Shown here piece after piece: positions 1 to 11,795 of a stretch of DNA of 64,000 nucleotides. A program made the position numbers and the translations under genes. Origin of the DNA: Lithospermum erythrorhizon (taxonomy: Eukaryota; Streptophyta; Magnoliopsida; Boraginales; Boraginaceae); contig JADFUC010000466.1 of the NCBI GenBank assembly GCA_019722365.1, positions 186,001-250,000 of the forward strand. The letters run 5' to 3'. The notes beneath the pieces were generated by a model. That model searched no databases. It saw only the letters and a list, made by a program, of their open reading frames with translations, and was not told where the DNA came from. Each line of letters starts with the position of its first letter. Position 1 is the stretch's first letter.

Positions 1-300
1 ATTCCAACTCTTCCCAAAACTACCACTACTCAATTCATCAACATGGTATTCGATTTCATGCAATAAATATATGCAAGATTCATTCTTATGCACAAATAAA
101 GGAGATACAACTACATCTGATGACGATGATGACGAATAAGAAAGTGTGGCAATTAAAGCAGGAAAATAAGGGGTCAAATGAACAAATACAGCAAGAGTGA
201 TAAACAAAGCACCACTAAAGAAGAGCATTTTATTGCGACTCAAATGCCAACCAGCCATACCCATTGGAAGAAACAGCACTATGCAAGCTGCCAATACTCC
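1..300. other. left-edge sequence without a recognised gene
   Basis: AT-rich, ordinary-looking DNA with a short GATGA-like trinucleotide run near 120-138. No coding frame resembling a known family and no repeat is seen before the tandem array that begins at 301. Confidence 0.4.
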
Positions 301-783
301 TAATTGGACAACCCCAAACATAATATACCAAAAAATGTTCACTTTTTGCGGTTTATTTTGGTACAAGAATCATTTCAAATATCAAAAAGATGCTAATTGG
401 ACAACTTTCAAACAAAATATACCAAAAAATGTTTTTGGGATTTATTTTGACTTTTGGGGGTTTATTTTGACTTTTTGGGGTTTATTTTGGTACAAGAATC
501 ATTTCAAATATCAAATAAATGCTAATTGGACAACCTCAAACATAATATACCAAAAAATGTTGACTTTTTGGGGGTTATTTTGGTACAAAAAGCATTTGAA
601 ATATTAAAAATATGCTAATTGGACATACACAAACATAATATACAAAAAAATGCTGACTTTTTGATGTTTATTTTGCTACAAGAAGCATTTAAAACATTAA
701 AAAGATGCTAATTGGACAACCTCAAACATAATATATATAAAAATGTGGACTTTTGGGGTTATTTTGGTACAAGAATCATTTGG
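301..783. repeat. tandem repeat array A, ~93-bp unit, about five copies
   Basis: Each unit begins with TAATTGGACA, continues through AAACATAATATACCAAAAAATG and a TTTATTTTGGTACAAG block, and ends near AAAAGATGC. Unit starts are at 301, 394, 523, 616 and 709. Units 1, 3 and 4 are 93 bp. Unit 2 is 129 bp because its middle TTTATTTTGAC/TTTTGGGG segment is duplicated. Unit 5 is cut short and passes into a second repeat family. Open frames through the array are repeat by-products, not genes. Confidence 0.85.
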
Positions 784-797
784 GAAAAAACAAAAAA

Positions 798-1115
798 ATC
801 CAATCTTTGGATCAATGGCAGTGAAGAAATGAGGAGACTTTGATATGTAAGTGGTTTTCTTGATCTGATATTTTTTGGGGTTTATTTTGGAACAAAAAAC
901 ATTTGAAATTTCAAAAAGATATGATCTTTGGATAAATATAGGTAAATAAATGAGGAAATTTTGATCTGTAAGTGGTTTTCTTAATCTGATGCTACTTTTT
1001 TGGGGTTTATTTTGGTACAAAAAGCATTTGAAATTTCAAAAAATTGTGATATTTGGATAAATTGAAGTTAAGAAATGATGAAATTTTGATCTGATTGAGG
1101 TTTTCTTGATCTGAT
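798..1115. repeat. tandem repeat array B, ~120-127-bp unit, three copies
   Basis: Units carry ATCTTTGGAT, then AAATGAGGA, TTTTGATCTG, GTGGTTTTCTTGATCTGAT, TTTTTTGGGGTTTATTTTGG and CATTTGAAATTTC. Starts are near 803, 923 and 1050. The TTTATTTTGGTACAAAAAGCATTTGAAA portion is shared with array A, so the two arrays are related modules. Confidence 0.8.
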
Positions 1116-1818
1116 TGTGTACTAATTTTGGGCTTAGGTTAGGTGGGTATATTTTGTTTTGATTTGTGAATCAAGGAAGGGTGGTGTTGGGTTGGTCTCA
1201 AGCTAAAGTGTGGAGGGTGGGGTAGAGCTATACATGAGACGAATCAAGTTCGAATTGGAAATATTTTAGTTTGATTATGATATTTTATTTAGAACTCCGT
1301 ATAAGACTTATGTATAATGGTTACATGTTTAAATACATATTTTTTAATTATCTCAGCATCGTTTTTTTTTTTAATAATTAACTTACATACTCTAATGGTT
1401 TGTTTAAACAAAATTCTACCCTTCAGCTATCAGCATATATCCCGCGCTGTCTTTATTTGCGTATTTTTTCTTTATTTTCTCTTTTTTTTTATAAGGTAAA
1501 TATTATTATAATTCGCAAAATAAGTAAATAAATAAAAAGTTTGTGTATGAAATAAACTTATTTATATAATTCATTATTTTTTTAATTAAAAGAATTGAAA
1601 ATTAAGAAAATTAACATTGTTAAATCATCTTCAGCATTAAAAGATTGTCAGTTTTGACTTTTGAAACTTCATGGATTGAGCTTTGTGAGTATATATTTTT
1701 ATTTGTGTTATATAATGTTTGTGAAAAATATATCAATAAAAAATATATTTTAAACTCTTTTTTAATTTGATATATTTTAAATCCAAATATTATACAATCT
1801 GAGCAAAAATATCTCTTG
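1116..1818. other. AT-rich intergenic DNA
   Basis: Mostly A/T with long T runs. The short open frames here have low-complexity Phe/Leu/Ile composition typical of random AT-rich DNA. No gene or transposon signature is recognised. Confidence 0.4.
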
Positions 1819-2117
1819 TCAAAGTTTAGTATGAAAAAAGTCAAAACTCATCCAACCTATTTTAGAAAAAGGAATATAAAAGCTGACGAGCCACTCGAGA
1901 AATACAACACGATTAATTGGTGCAAAACATGAAGGCATACCGAACATTGGTGCAAAACCAAAATTTGGCTGCATATTTTGAGAATGTGGTTGATTTGGAA
2001 CTTGGTTGCTAGTCGGGTAATTGTTGGGATGTTGATTGTTAAACAAGTAATTATTTGGATTTTGGTTGTTAAAAGGATAATTATTTTGATCCATTGCTCA
2101 AAAAGTTTAAAATTCAA
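1819..2117 (-). pseudogene. possible fragment of a PIF/Harbinger-associated ORF1 (Asn/Gln-rich N-terminus)
   Basis: A 91-codon minus-strand frame starts MDQNNYPFNNQNPNN and carries short NNQNPNNY-type tandem peptide repeats, then a Pro/Met/Phe-rich stretch. Plant Myb-like ORF1 proteins that accompany PIF/Harbinger transposases, often annotated as glutathione S-transferase T3-like, commonly begin in this Asn/Gln/Pro-rich way. The Myb/SANT domain itself is absent and the tail looks like read-through into unrelated DNA, so at most this is an N-terminal remnant. A chance low-complexity frame is the alternative. Confidence 0.3.
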
Positions 2118-4946
2118 AATAAATAACTTATTTTAAGGGAAAGACTAAAGAAAGTGTAAAACTGTGCTTATTTTTTATGCTCAAATGAAGTAAAGAAATC
2201 CTCTAGTTATAGAGTATAAAAAGTTGTGAATATTGAAAAAAAAACTAAATAATAAAAAATTTATTAAATAAAATTATCTTTGAGATTTTTGGATTTGGTA
2301 AAATATGCACATCGATAAAAAAACAACATATTTATCCCATAGCTATCATCATAAAAGCGAATACGCGTGATATTTATTTCCATTGAAATTTATTGGCGTA
2401 TTACGTTAGGAGATAATTGATGATTTAATTATGGTGAGTCGAGGTTGTCTTTTGATCGAGAAAGTGAAAAAGTTACAAAATAGTCGCGAAATTGCGCCGA
2501 AGTTGCCGAATTGGTTCGCGAAGTACGCCGAAAGTTGTAAATTGGTCCGCGTTTTCGTTAGCATTTAGCGGTTAGTCGGAGGTGAGGACCCGATTTGAAG
2601 CTTTAATGAGCCAATTTAAAGAACCGTTATAACTTTACGGCTTTTGGGATAAAAAACCCTTCAACCCATTTTTTGGGGCAAAATAAACAATTATCTCTCC
2701 CGTTGGCCTTAAATTATTCAACGTGTTGAATTCTTTATTCTTGAAAAACTTTCTGACTTCATTCGGCGATGTATTCATGCAATTAGCACTTAATTTTATG
2801 ATTAAACAAATCACTGCACTTGGTCTACTAGTCGGTTCAGTTCGATGTTAGGTCATCAAGCGGAGTTAAAACTCATCCGAGTTAAATGAACGAGTCGCTC
2901 AATTTAGCTCAGTTCATACTAACGTTTCAAAAGGATAATGATGGTGGTGATGTTGTAAAGCTTGGGGTTATGATGAATGAAATAGATATGCTCGTTGTTA
3001 GGAATCTACTTGTGATGACGATTGTACTGACAATAACTTCGGATCTCGTCGAGGATGCAACAGCAGCAGGCAAACCCGAGATGATATCTGGCTAATTAAA
3101 TATGTAATGGCTTGAAAAGAAATAATCGAGAAATTAAGCAACGAGATTTTTACCACAGTTCCCCCCACCAGCGTGAAAGTGCATCCGGCCTACTGCGATC
3201 CGCTAATAATATCGTAGAAGATTATTCTGGTACAAAAACGCATTAAAGCTACCAGTGAATGTTTTCTCGCGAAAACTCAACCTGAAGTCTACCGTATATG
3301 CTCTCTTTGATCTCTGTGACTCTTTGCTGACTTCCTTGAGAATTATGATAAAAATATCATAATTCTAAGAATAGAATAAACTCTTACCATTAACACCAAG
3401 GTTGATTCCAAACCGCCATTGGGGTGGTGGTGTTTCCATGCGCTCATAGAGACTCCCCAACATTCATATATATAGACTCTGAAAGTCCCAAGTGCAAAAA
3501 CCTAAACCGAGTAGGAAAACTTAGGCCCAGGCCTCAGCAGGTCTCGAATCAGTGTACCGACCCAGGGACTTAGGTCGGGACTTGCCTCGAATACTGGACT
3601 CGAAGTGCAGGGTAGGGACTTATATTTGTCCCGACCTCCTCCCAGATGCTTACTCACGGTCCTCCCGAGCTTCTCCAGAAGTTCCTGGGTTCACCGGTCA
3701 ATTTGGCTTCACCTCCAACACCCATGTGACTCTTACTAGTATTGTAAGAATATGAGAGTTATTGTACCAATTAGTGATACGTTTGTTGCTCTAAGTGTTT
3801 CGGTTGATGGAGCAACCCTAGACCAATTTCTTAAGTTTGCACGAAAGAGCTTTGAAGTTGGTAGATCTCGGGAGTATTTCTTAAGTTTTGATGTGATAAA
3901 TTTCCGTGGGCCTAGAGATTCAATTGCGGAGCTAGTCCTTTGGGGAATTGGATCTCTTGTAGGCCTCACATATCTCCAATTGAGACAAGTCTTTGTAAAA
4001 ATGGTCCGGATTGGAATTCTTCGAGGGCATTAATCCTAGTTGACCATAATTTGTATTGTATGAGTGGATGAGGAAGTTGAACCACACCTCTTTGCACGAA
4101 GAAGTAAAATCGTGGAGTCGGCCTCCAGGCAACAAGATGTCGAAATTAGGTAAATATTTGAGGAGTTTAACTAATAGCAAAAGTCGGCTACATATTAAAA
4201 TGATATGGTGAGAATTGTGGAGTATTTATAGAGAATACGAAGATTTGTGTGCCTTCACAACTCAAATAATAGGCGATATCTTGGCGTGGTGGGAGTCATT
4301 CAAACTACTTAGAAAAAACTTTCTATATTTAGGAACTTTAGAATCAATTTGAAAATTTAGAGAGTGCGATAATCTGTCCAATTAATTTATGTCAATTTTA
4401 AGAAGGAAAAAAAAAGATATGATTCGATACAAAATTATAGTTCAGTAATACGAGCACATCACAACATAATTTACTAACACAATCCATAACCAAATTAAAG
4501 TCTCCAAACTACGGTACATATAGAATAAAAATATAATGCTGTGAAGATGAAGATAGAATGAAGAAACATGGAATCCTTCTAAAGGGGAAAAAGCACCAAA
4601 AGATGGATGAAAGGGATCCTGGCACACGTTGGAAAACATTTGATTTCACATGCAAAAAGTAGGCCCCATGCCGATTAGCTGTGGACCCAAAGCTTTTGTA
4701 TCCCAATGCCCTATTTGATTCGTTTGTGTATTATTCATCTATCTTCTTTTTCATTTTATTATCGTGCATTCATGGTTCTAATCAGAAATTTGAAGTTATG
4801 ATGTCTCAAAATGTAGATATCACAATTAATATCTTAGAAATAGCAAGGAAGAATATTTAGCTTTCAATCAAATTCATCAATGGTATTCTAAATGTAAAAA
4901 TTAATCACGAAGAAGCTGCTAAATTTGAATCTTTAATTGTTTTCCC

Positions 4947-4948
<2 letters not shown>
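2118..4948. other. intergenic DNA with decayed CpG-containing blocks
   Basis: Two blocks stand out from the AT-rich background by higher GC and CpG content. One lies at about 2440-2640 and the other at about 3470-3730, where GGGACTTAGGTCGGGACTTG-like short repeats occur. They look like old LTR or transposon remnants but no domain can be named. A 93-codon plus frame at 3752-4033 (starts MRVIVPISDTF) and overlapping minus frames have no recognised homology and are not called as genes. Confidence 0.4.

Positions 4949-4990
<42 letters not shown>
4949..4990. repeat. (AT)21 microsatellite
   Basis: Uninterrupted AT dinucleotide run of about 42 bp, followed by TTAAATTTTG. Confidence 0.95.
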
Positions 4991-4993
<3 letters not shown>

Positions 4994-5015
4994 AATTTTG
5001 AATTTGAAAATTTAT

Positions 5016-5033
5016 TGGTGTCATGTGACACCA
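5016..5033. repeat. short palindrome, TGGTGTCA/TGACACCA arms
   Basis: Two 8-bp arms that are reverse complements flank a 2-bp centre. It may be the end of a small inverted-repeat element or simply chance. Nothing else supports a function. Confidence 0.5.
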
Positions 5034-6729
5034 TATGTAAGAGTCCATGTGGTTACGCCCATAAATATATTTATTATGCTAATATGCCCTTGATTAATTA
5101 TGTCTGATCTATTATGGATAATATGGTTATCTATCTTGTTTTTATGTTTTTTTTCTCATCATAGTGTACGAGACATAATGAGGTAGAGATAGAATTTTCA
5201 TCATGTTTGTTTTCACCTTCCCTCCTGACTGAAACTTCAAGCAAACACAAACTACCACATGCACTAGTTATTAGCCAGCTCTATTTGATAATGCAAACTG
5301 GTCTGCAACCAAGCAATTATCTGAAGTTGATAAGCATGCAAATATTCTGTTTGTGCTTTAGTAAACGTGAATCTATGTATGAATAATTCGGCAGCAAATA
5401 AACCATGAACAAGATACCATAAAGAGTGAAAGAGACATATAAAAGAAGCCTTGTAATCCCTCACTCCATCCCGAAAACAATTATTTCATCGCATGCTCAG
5501 TGTCTTTGTCATTAATTAACTGTACTTTTTTATTATATTATTAAAAAAAAATTAAAAAATTATTATTATGAAAACAACAAAAGAGCGAATCAAATTATAT
5601 AAATTTTATATCTTTTTAAAATAATGAATAATTAATAATTGATGGTCGGATTGATTTCGAAAAAGTCGAGCATTAAATTATTCGAATTGAAAAGAGTATT
5701 TGTGTATCCATATGGTTTTAGGAAAACATTATTACAGAGTACTAGTTATATAATACTCCCAATTTTTCTTGTTTCTTTTTACTTGATTATTTACTTTTTT
5801 AATATAACATTTTACATTGAATTTTAAAATTAACTTGCGTCTTAGTTTGTCTTCTAATATTCTTTAACAACATTAGTTTATAATTTTCTCTCTCCTTGAA
5901 AATAAACTAAAATTAATTATACTCTTGTACAATATTTTTTAAAATTGTATGATCAGTAAGAAATTTCAGCTTTAACGAATTGTTATAATTTTGCATAATT
6001 ATTAATTATTCATTCTTTAAAATTTAAAATTTAATTGGCTAAGAGTTATATTCAACTTATAATAAAAGATAAGAACATACTCTATAAAGATGCCGATTTA
6101 ATTATTCGTTAGGCTCAAAAGTTTTTTTTTTCAAGCAAAAGAAAAATATTAACCAATGAAAATAAGAATATTAGGAGACAATTTTTTTTTTAACCGTCGT
6201 AAAGTTACGTTGATAAAGTCGGCGTCGACATAATGAAACAAATAATAGTTTTTATTAGATGAACAATTAAATCGAGATGGAAGGAGCAGTTAATTGTCAA
6301 TTTGATCCAATAAGTATACCAGATTGTGATTTGGTCTCAATTAATGGTAGTTTATTTGCAGATTTAGTTGTATAATATATGATGTTGAGATTTGGTCTTC
6401 AAATGGATGGAGCGTTAAATGTTTACGTTTTAAGCAGTCGTGGCAGGTTGTTCTGGCTCTTAAAGACTAAATGCCTTGACAATTGCCCATTGCTTCAGAG
6501 CAATCCTTCAACCATTTATCGAGACCAAATTGACAATTAACTCAATGGTAATAATTATGGTGTATAAACGAAAATCCTTAAGTACATGTGGTGCATATAT
6601 AACACATTGTTAGTGTATATATTATTCGAGGAAAGCTCCGCAAACTGATATGTGCATATTATTCCCGCAAGCTCGTACACGTTACATCTTTCTAATATTA
6701 CTCAAGATTAATCTGAAATGTTACTCGAA
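5034..6729. other. AT-rich intergenic DNA
   Basis: No coding frame of interest, RNA gene or clear transposon end was recognised in this stretch. Short open frames are of random-looking composition. Confidence 0.4.
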
Positions 6730-7439
6730 GTCGTTCATCAGGGGCGTGCGTACTATTCTTAATTTTTAGGCTGGCAGGCGCCTTAAGCAGTCTCGACCAC
6801 CTCAATTAATACTAGCATTTATTAATTAAAAAATCGGAACAAATATTATGCTACGTTTACACACAAAATACGCGCCGCTCTTCTTCTCACCTGAAAACAC
6901 GCGCCCGGCTCTACAAATCTCGAACCATTTTGACCAATTTCGAGGAAGCTGAAAAAGGTAAATGGACATTCAAAATTTTTGAAGTATTTTTAACCGATTT
7001 TGTCAGTTGTAGTTATTTGTTGAATTTTGTATATTCATGCTCTAATGTGTATTTTTGTACCGATTTTGTTGATTTATGGAAATTAGTAGTTATTTGTTGA
7101 ATTTTGTATATTCGTGCTCTAATGTGTATTTTTAGTAAAAAGTTTTATTTAGATTTATTTATAAAATCAACAATTTAATAGTCGTATTGGTGTCGATTTG
7201 AAATTATTATTGTGATTTGAATTAAAATTTTATTAATAATCAGGGTTAAGAGTTGTTCTAAAACTTAAATTACTAAATGCATGTTAGTATTCTGATTTAG
7301 AAAAATATTTTGAAATATCTAATTGTGGTTTGAATTATAAATTTAGTTTTCTAGACCTAAAATATGTATAAATTATTATGCAGTACATATATACACTAAG
7401 TAGACATAATTAAGTACTAAAATACTATGAATATGTGAC

Positions 7440-7985
7440 TTCTAGGTTTGAAATATATGTAGATCTTGTAATCTGAATATGTTTATACCCTAGGTTGCTA
7501 TATAGAAATATTTGAGTATATAAGAAATCTAGACATAGATATTTAAGTACATATGTACTATGAAAATACTTGAAACATTTTGATACTAAGTGTTTAACAG
7601 TTTTTAGAGTATAAGTGTACTCAAAATATAACTATTTGAGTACACATATTCTCTGAAAAAGATTATGTATAGAGAGTAAAGTTGTTTAACAATTTTTAGA
7701 GTGTAAGTGCACTCAAAATATAATCATTTGAGTATGCATATACTGTATAAATGAATAGTTTGAGTATATAATTACTTGTATACTGTGAAAAGAATTATGT
7801 ATGTGTATATGTATATATGTGCATATGTCTATACTCTGATTGAGAGAATATGTGTATATGTATACTCTGAATGAGAGTATATGTGTACTTTGAATTTGTT
7901 AGAAATGTGTGTATATATATACTCTGATTGAGAGTATATGTGTATATATGTGTGTATATGTATACTCTAATTGAGAGTACATGTA
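7440..7985. repeat. array of GAGTATA/TATACTC inverted motifs with TATATG-rich runs
   Basis: The region repeats GAGTATATGTGTATA and its partial reverse complement TATACTCTGATTGAGAG several times, most regularly from about 7820 to 7985. Two looser copies of TTTTTAGAGTATAAGTGTAC with CAAAATATAACTATTTGAGT lie at 7600-7760. A related copy sits in intron 1 of the NAC gene near 26190-26260. Confidence 0.7.
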
Positions 7986-8072
7986 TAAAGAATAGAATAA
8001 TAATATGCAAATCTAGTTTCACTCACAGACCATAACATTCTTTGAAAGAATTGTAGGTGAGCACGGTAAACC

Positions 8073-8700
8073 ATGGATGAACCATCTAGTTCCAAGGTCA
8101 ATCCTGTCATACAACAAGAAATTGGGCCTCTTCTGACATTTGAATTGTTGTCGCAGGACACAAACGATAGGATAAATAAACATATTGATCCTGCAAATTT
8201 AGAAGGACGTTGGGAGTTCAGAAAATAACAATATGATTATAGCTTATGGGGGTAACAATGATAATATTGAGGAGGACTTTGATGATGTAGAAGCAGCAGG
8301 TAAGAGTATTGACAATAAGAAAACTGCTCAAAAGTCGAAGAAGAAACAAGGAATTAAAGAGAACAAAAAGTATACCATGAATTTCTACAATAGGTGTTAT
8401 CCGAACAAGATAATGACAGAGTTCGAGAAAATGGAAGAGAATAAAGAAATTAAGAGAATGGATGGACTCAAAACAGTTAGATTTTTTGGAATGACAAAAA
8501 TAAAACTAAGGAGGATCCATTCGGACTTCATTGAATGGATGTGTAATAAGTTCAATCCGACACAATTAAAAGTGGATTTAGGTGAGGGCAAGTTTCTGAG
8601 TTTGAATGAGTTAGATGTACATAGAGGTTCTGTTTGCCTCAAGGGGACCTGGAAGATTGAACCTTTTAGGTGTATAAAAGGCTTCTACATTGAGAAATGA
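8073..8700 (+). pseudogene. decayed plant-mobile-domain/Ulp1-type transposon protein, N-terminal part
   Basis: A first frame (8073-8228, starts MDEPSSSKVNP, 51 codons, then stop) is followed in another frame by 8233-8700. That frame holds an acidic/lysine-rich linker and a recognisable motif series: KTVRFFGMTKIKLRRI, IEWMCNKFNP, and LDVHR at about 8614. Right after LDVHR the frame is lost by one base. The next frame reads FCLPQGDLED, which is how members of this family continue. This domain is seen in plant proteins linked to Mutator-like elements with Ulp1 peptidases and in plant mobile domain proteins. The downstream portion is absent or unreadable. It is a broken copy; the exact family name is an inference from motif memory. 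Confidence 0.5.
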
Positions 8701-8879
8701 GTTGGAGGTGTAGTTTAATGGCACTAGCAAGGAGATAGTAAATTTAAATGATATATACAGCAGGTTGCCATCCTATGAATTAGATGAGACTTGGAAAAAA
8801 AATGATAATTTTATTGTGTTGAATCTAATAATAAAACACAAAAGGTGGCTTAGCAAAGTCACCAGAAATGCAATTTGAA

Positions 8880-9370
8880 GGTTGTAGTTTTATCGAGCTA
8901 TGAAGTCCCTCGGCGGCGTTGTCCATGAGTCAGCGATGCAAGCGTTTGTAGTAAGTCATCAGTGGAAATTGGGCGGGATCAGTCAGGTAGAAGATCAGTC
9001 AAAATCTGACCCGACACGGAATCTGTTGCTAAAGAACAAATTTCGGATAATATATCCAGAGTCAGGGCCAGATTCACCCAGTCAATCGAGGCAGGGACGT
9101 CTGTCAGAACAGCCGGGCTCCTATCCAAATCAAGTCAAGTCAAATCAAGCTCGAGCTCGAGCCCGGCCAAACTACATCACATCGAGTTAGTCGAATCAAA
9201 ATCGAGTATTTCAAGCTTACATCCAAATCAAATTAAGCTCAGCGCGAGCTTACATTAATCGATCAAATCAATCAGTTATTTCAGCTGAGATCAGTTGAAT
9301 CAAATCCAAAACCAAGTCAAAGCTCGAAGCTCGAATCAAAACCCCGAAGCTTCTATCCAAGATCGATCAA
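8880..9370. repeat. degenerate TCAAGTCAAGTC / AGCTCGAGCTCGA repeat patch
   Basis: Short imperfect repeats of TCAAATCAAG, AGCTCGAGCTCGA and ATCCAAATCAA recur through this CpG-containing patch. The style is typical of old transposon or LTR interior. The 96-codon open frame at 8900-9190 is a by-product of the repeats. Confidence 0.4.
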
Positions 9371-10840
9371 GTCAAACAGGATATCTCGCAAATCGTCAAT
9401 AATGTTTAGGGATCGTAGTTTTAGACCGATCGATCGCTTAGGTTGATAAAACATCTGGCTAGAATTTTTCCCTGGAGTGGATTTTATTTTAACACTTCTA
9501 TCATAAATAATAAAAATTCTTCTTTGCATTACAATTAAATGAGGATAATAATAGAAAATATGGTACAAAATGTAATAAATGGTCCAATTTCAAATTTATA
9601 CATGTGAACGAATGAATGTACAAATGAGATCGCATGTTTCTCATTAATTAGCATGTTAATACTTTATTTGCTTGATATAATAATGATATGCATTAACGGA
9701 ATATATTATACAGTACTCCGTATAGAGGTGGCTTTGGTGTAATTATATTACATGACGTGCAATTTTGCAATGCAATAAAATGAATTGAAAAAAGAGAAAA
9801 AATGGAAGCATTATCTCAGCTGATGAACTTTGTCTTAAGGTATCTTCTTTTTATTGTAAAGGATTCAACAAGTGAACCTTATTGAGGACTCAGGCTTAAA
9901 ATAAATGAACCCGGCCGACATCTTGAAAGATTGTACTTTGTAATAAAGTCGAGTATTTGAAGAATCTATGTATGGCCCATTAATCTTTTTATCAGATCAC
10001 ATATTAGCTAGAGCCAAAACTAGAACTACCCACACAAGTGTATATGAGAATTTGAAATTGTGGCTCGGGATTAGTTTAAGTTGGTAGAGTAAAGTGAGCA
10101 TAATGAGATTAGGTGCTGTCAATGACTTTATTGGTTGAGATTGTCCGTGGAGCTTGCATAGGTGTGTTTACTGAGGTGGTTTGTCTTGGAAACGTTCATA
10201 GAATTAGCCGTCTTGTGGCGAGGCGGCTGGATGTCCGTTACAAAGAATCTGAAATTTCTTTCTATGTTTAAGTCATGTTTGAGATACACTAGCTAGCTAC
10301 AAACTGGTACATGATCTTATTCTAGTACATAATACAGTATATAGGTTCAAAATTTGATGTTTTTTTTAGTTTTTCCAATTTTATGAACATTAAGAATTAT
10401 GGAAAAAATTGAAGACATAAAAAGCAATGTACCCACATGAAGACGAAGTTAAAGATCGATGGCAACGGCCGCGGTTGCCGATTGCTGATGCATTGGAGTG
10501 GAGAGATAAATGTTGTTAATGAACAAGGCAGCTCGAATCCACTCAAAACTCGGTTAGGTAACCAAGATTTTGCAGTTTCGTTCCAAATCAATTAAGTGGA
10601 AATTTTGAAGAATCACAAAGTCAGCCCACTTGTGTTCTTCTTAATCTTTGTATAATCTGTAAATTGGCTATGAAATGACTAATTTACCCACTTCATTACT
10701 TTCCCAATGACTTAATAATAAAATTTATTAAAGCTCACTTCGCGTCGTTACACATGGCTCTTTCGCTTTAACGTTTTACAAAATTTTTCATTTTATTAAC
10801 TCCAAAAATCCTAGAGACTTCAAATGTGCTCAAGTTATTC
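9371..10840. other. intergenic DNA, nothing recognised
   Basis: AT-rich sequence without a supported gene, RNA gene or transposon end. Confidence 0.4.
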
Positions 10841-10849
10841 CTAAAATCT

Positions 10850-11080
10850 CACAGCTAATTTCGGTATTATTTCGTTATTGCGGTATTATTTAGATTAATT
10901 CTTGAATAATTTCGGTATTGTTGCTTATTATTATTTCGGGTTTTGATGTTGTTATGTGTGTTTTATTTCTAAAAGTTTGAATCTTTATTGTTTTTAAGTG
11001 GGTTTTTGATGTTGTTATTTGTAGTATTTGTGTTTATTTGACAAAATTTGAATCTTTTTAGTTTTTAGGTGGGGTTTGAT
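10850..11080. repeat. imperfect tandem duplication, ~70-80-bp unit
   Basis: GGTTTTTGATGTTGTTAT-like text followed by TTTGTGTTTAT and TTTGAATCTTT recurs about three times with drift. Short CGGTATTATTTCG repeats lie just before it. Confidence 0.5.
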
Positions 11081-11094
11081 GATGTATAATGCTG

Positions 11095-11795
11095 TTGTAA
11101 CTTAGAATAAGACATTATAATATGTTATAACTTTCGATTATAACACGTTATAATATGTTATAACTTCAGTACTCTTAATATAATTAGGTATAACTAATTT
11201 CATAATGTCGGTTTTATAATTTTAAAAATATTATTTTAAGAATAGTTGATAGCCCAGAGTTCAGTCGATTTGTAATCAGTCAGTACTTTCGAGTTAAGAT
11301 GGTCGATGTCCCTTTGACAAACCAATGGATTCGATTGTGGAGTGTATCTTCTGAAGTTCATTGATGTTTGGCCAATCTGAGAGGATGTCTTACTTGAAGC
11401 TTCGTAGCGAGAGGGGTTGGGGATTATAGAAGGAAGAACTGTTGTGGGCTGTCAGTGATGCAGAACTCCATTTGATATTTATGCTTTCAAGGAGGTTCTT
11501 TGTCTTGTGAAGTTGAAAGAGCGTAAGAACATCTTTTGATTTTTATAAAATGAATCATGTAGATGCAGTGGTTATTTTTTGAATATATGATATAACTTCC
11601 GATTAAAGTGCACGTTGATGTACTTTGTCTTTAATATTTCATATCTCCAGAATATTTTTTTCATTCTTCTTCGAATTTGGCCATTAAAATTGATCGAGAC
11701 GAAGATAATACGAAAGCATTAGACATACCGCCCAGTTATAACGTATTATAGCATTATTATAACATATTATAACGTGTTATAACGTATTATAAAAG
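11095..11795. repeat. pair of TTATAAC-rich inverted clusters about 0.6 kb apart
   Basis: The left cluster (about 11110-11170) strings together TTATAATATGTTATAAC and TTATAACACGTTATAA. The right cluster (about 11735-11795) carries the reverse-complement arrangement. Between them is about 560 bp with no readable gene. The motif is nearly self-complementary, so the clusters could be terminal repeats of a small element or independent simple-sequence growth. Confidence 0.45.

Larger units (their letters stand above)
6730..8900 (+). mobile_element. probable remnant of a DNA transposon carrying a plant-mobile-domain/Ulp1-type gene
   Basis: A GC-richer, leader-like block at about 6740-6960 (containing GCGCGCCGCTC-like and CTTCTTCTCACCTG stretches) precedes about 1 kb of AT-rich, intron-like DNA and then the decayed coding region at 8073-8700. 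Mutator-like elements of plants often carry genes of this type, so a gene-bearing transposon is inferred. Neither terminal inverted repeats nor a target-site duplication could be found, so the boundaries are loose. Confidence 0.3.

Noticed and set aside
197..607. 136-codon plus open frame rich in FWGLFWYKNHFKYQ
   Set aside because: It simply translates the tandem repeat; the peptide repeats with the DNA unit.
3752..4033. 93-codon plus open frame
   Set aside because: No recognisable family and competing minus frames; insufficient support.
4949..4990. AT run as a functional promoter or origin
   Set aside because: A plain microsatellite with no adjoining gene.
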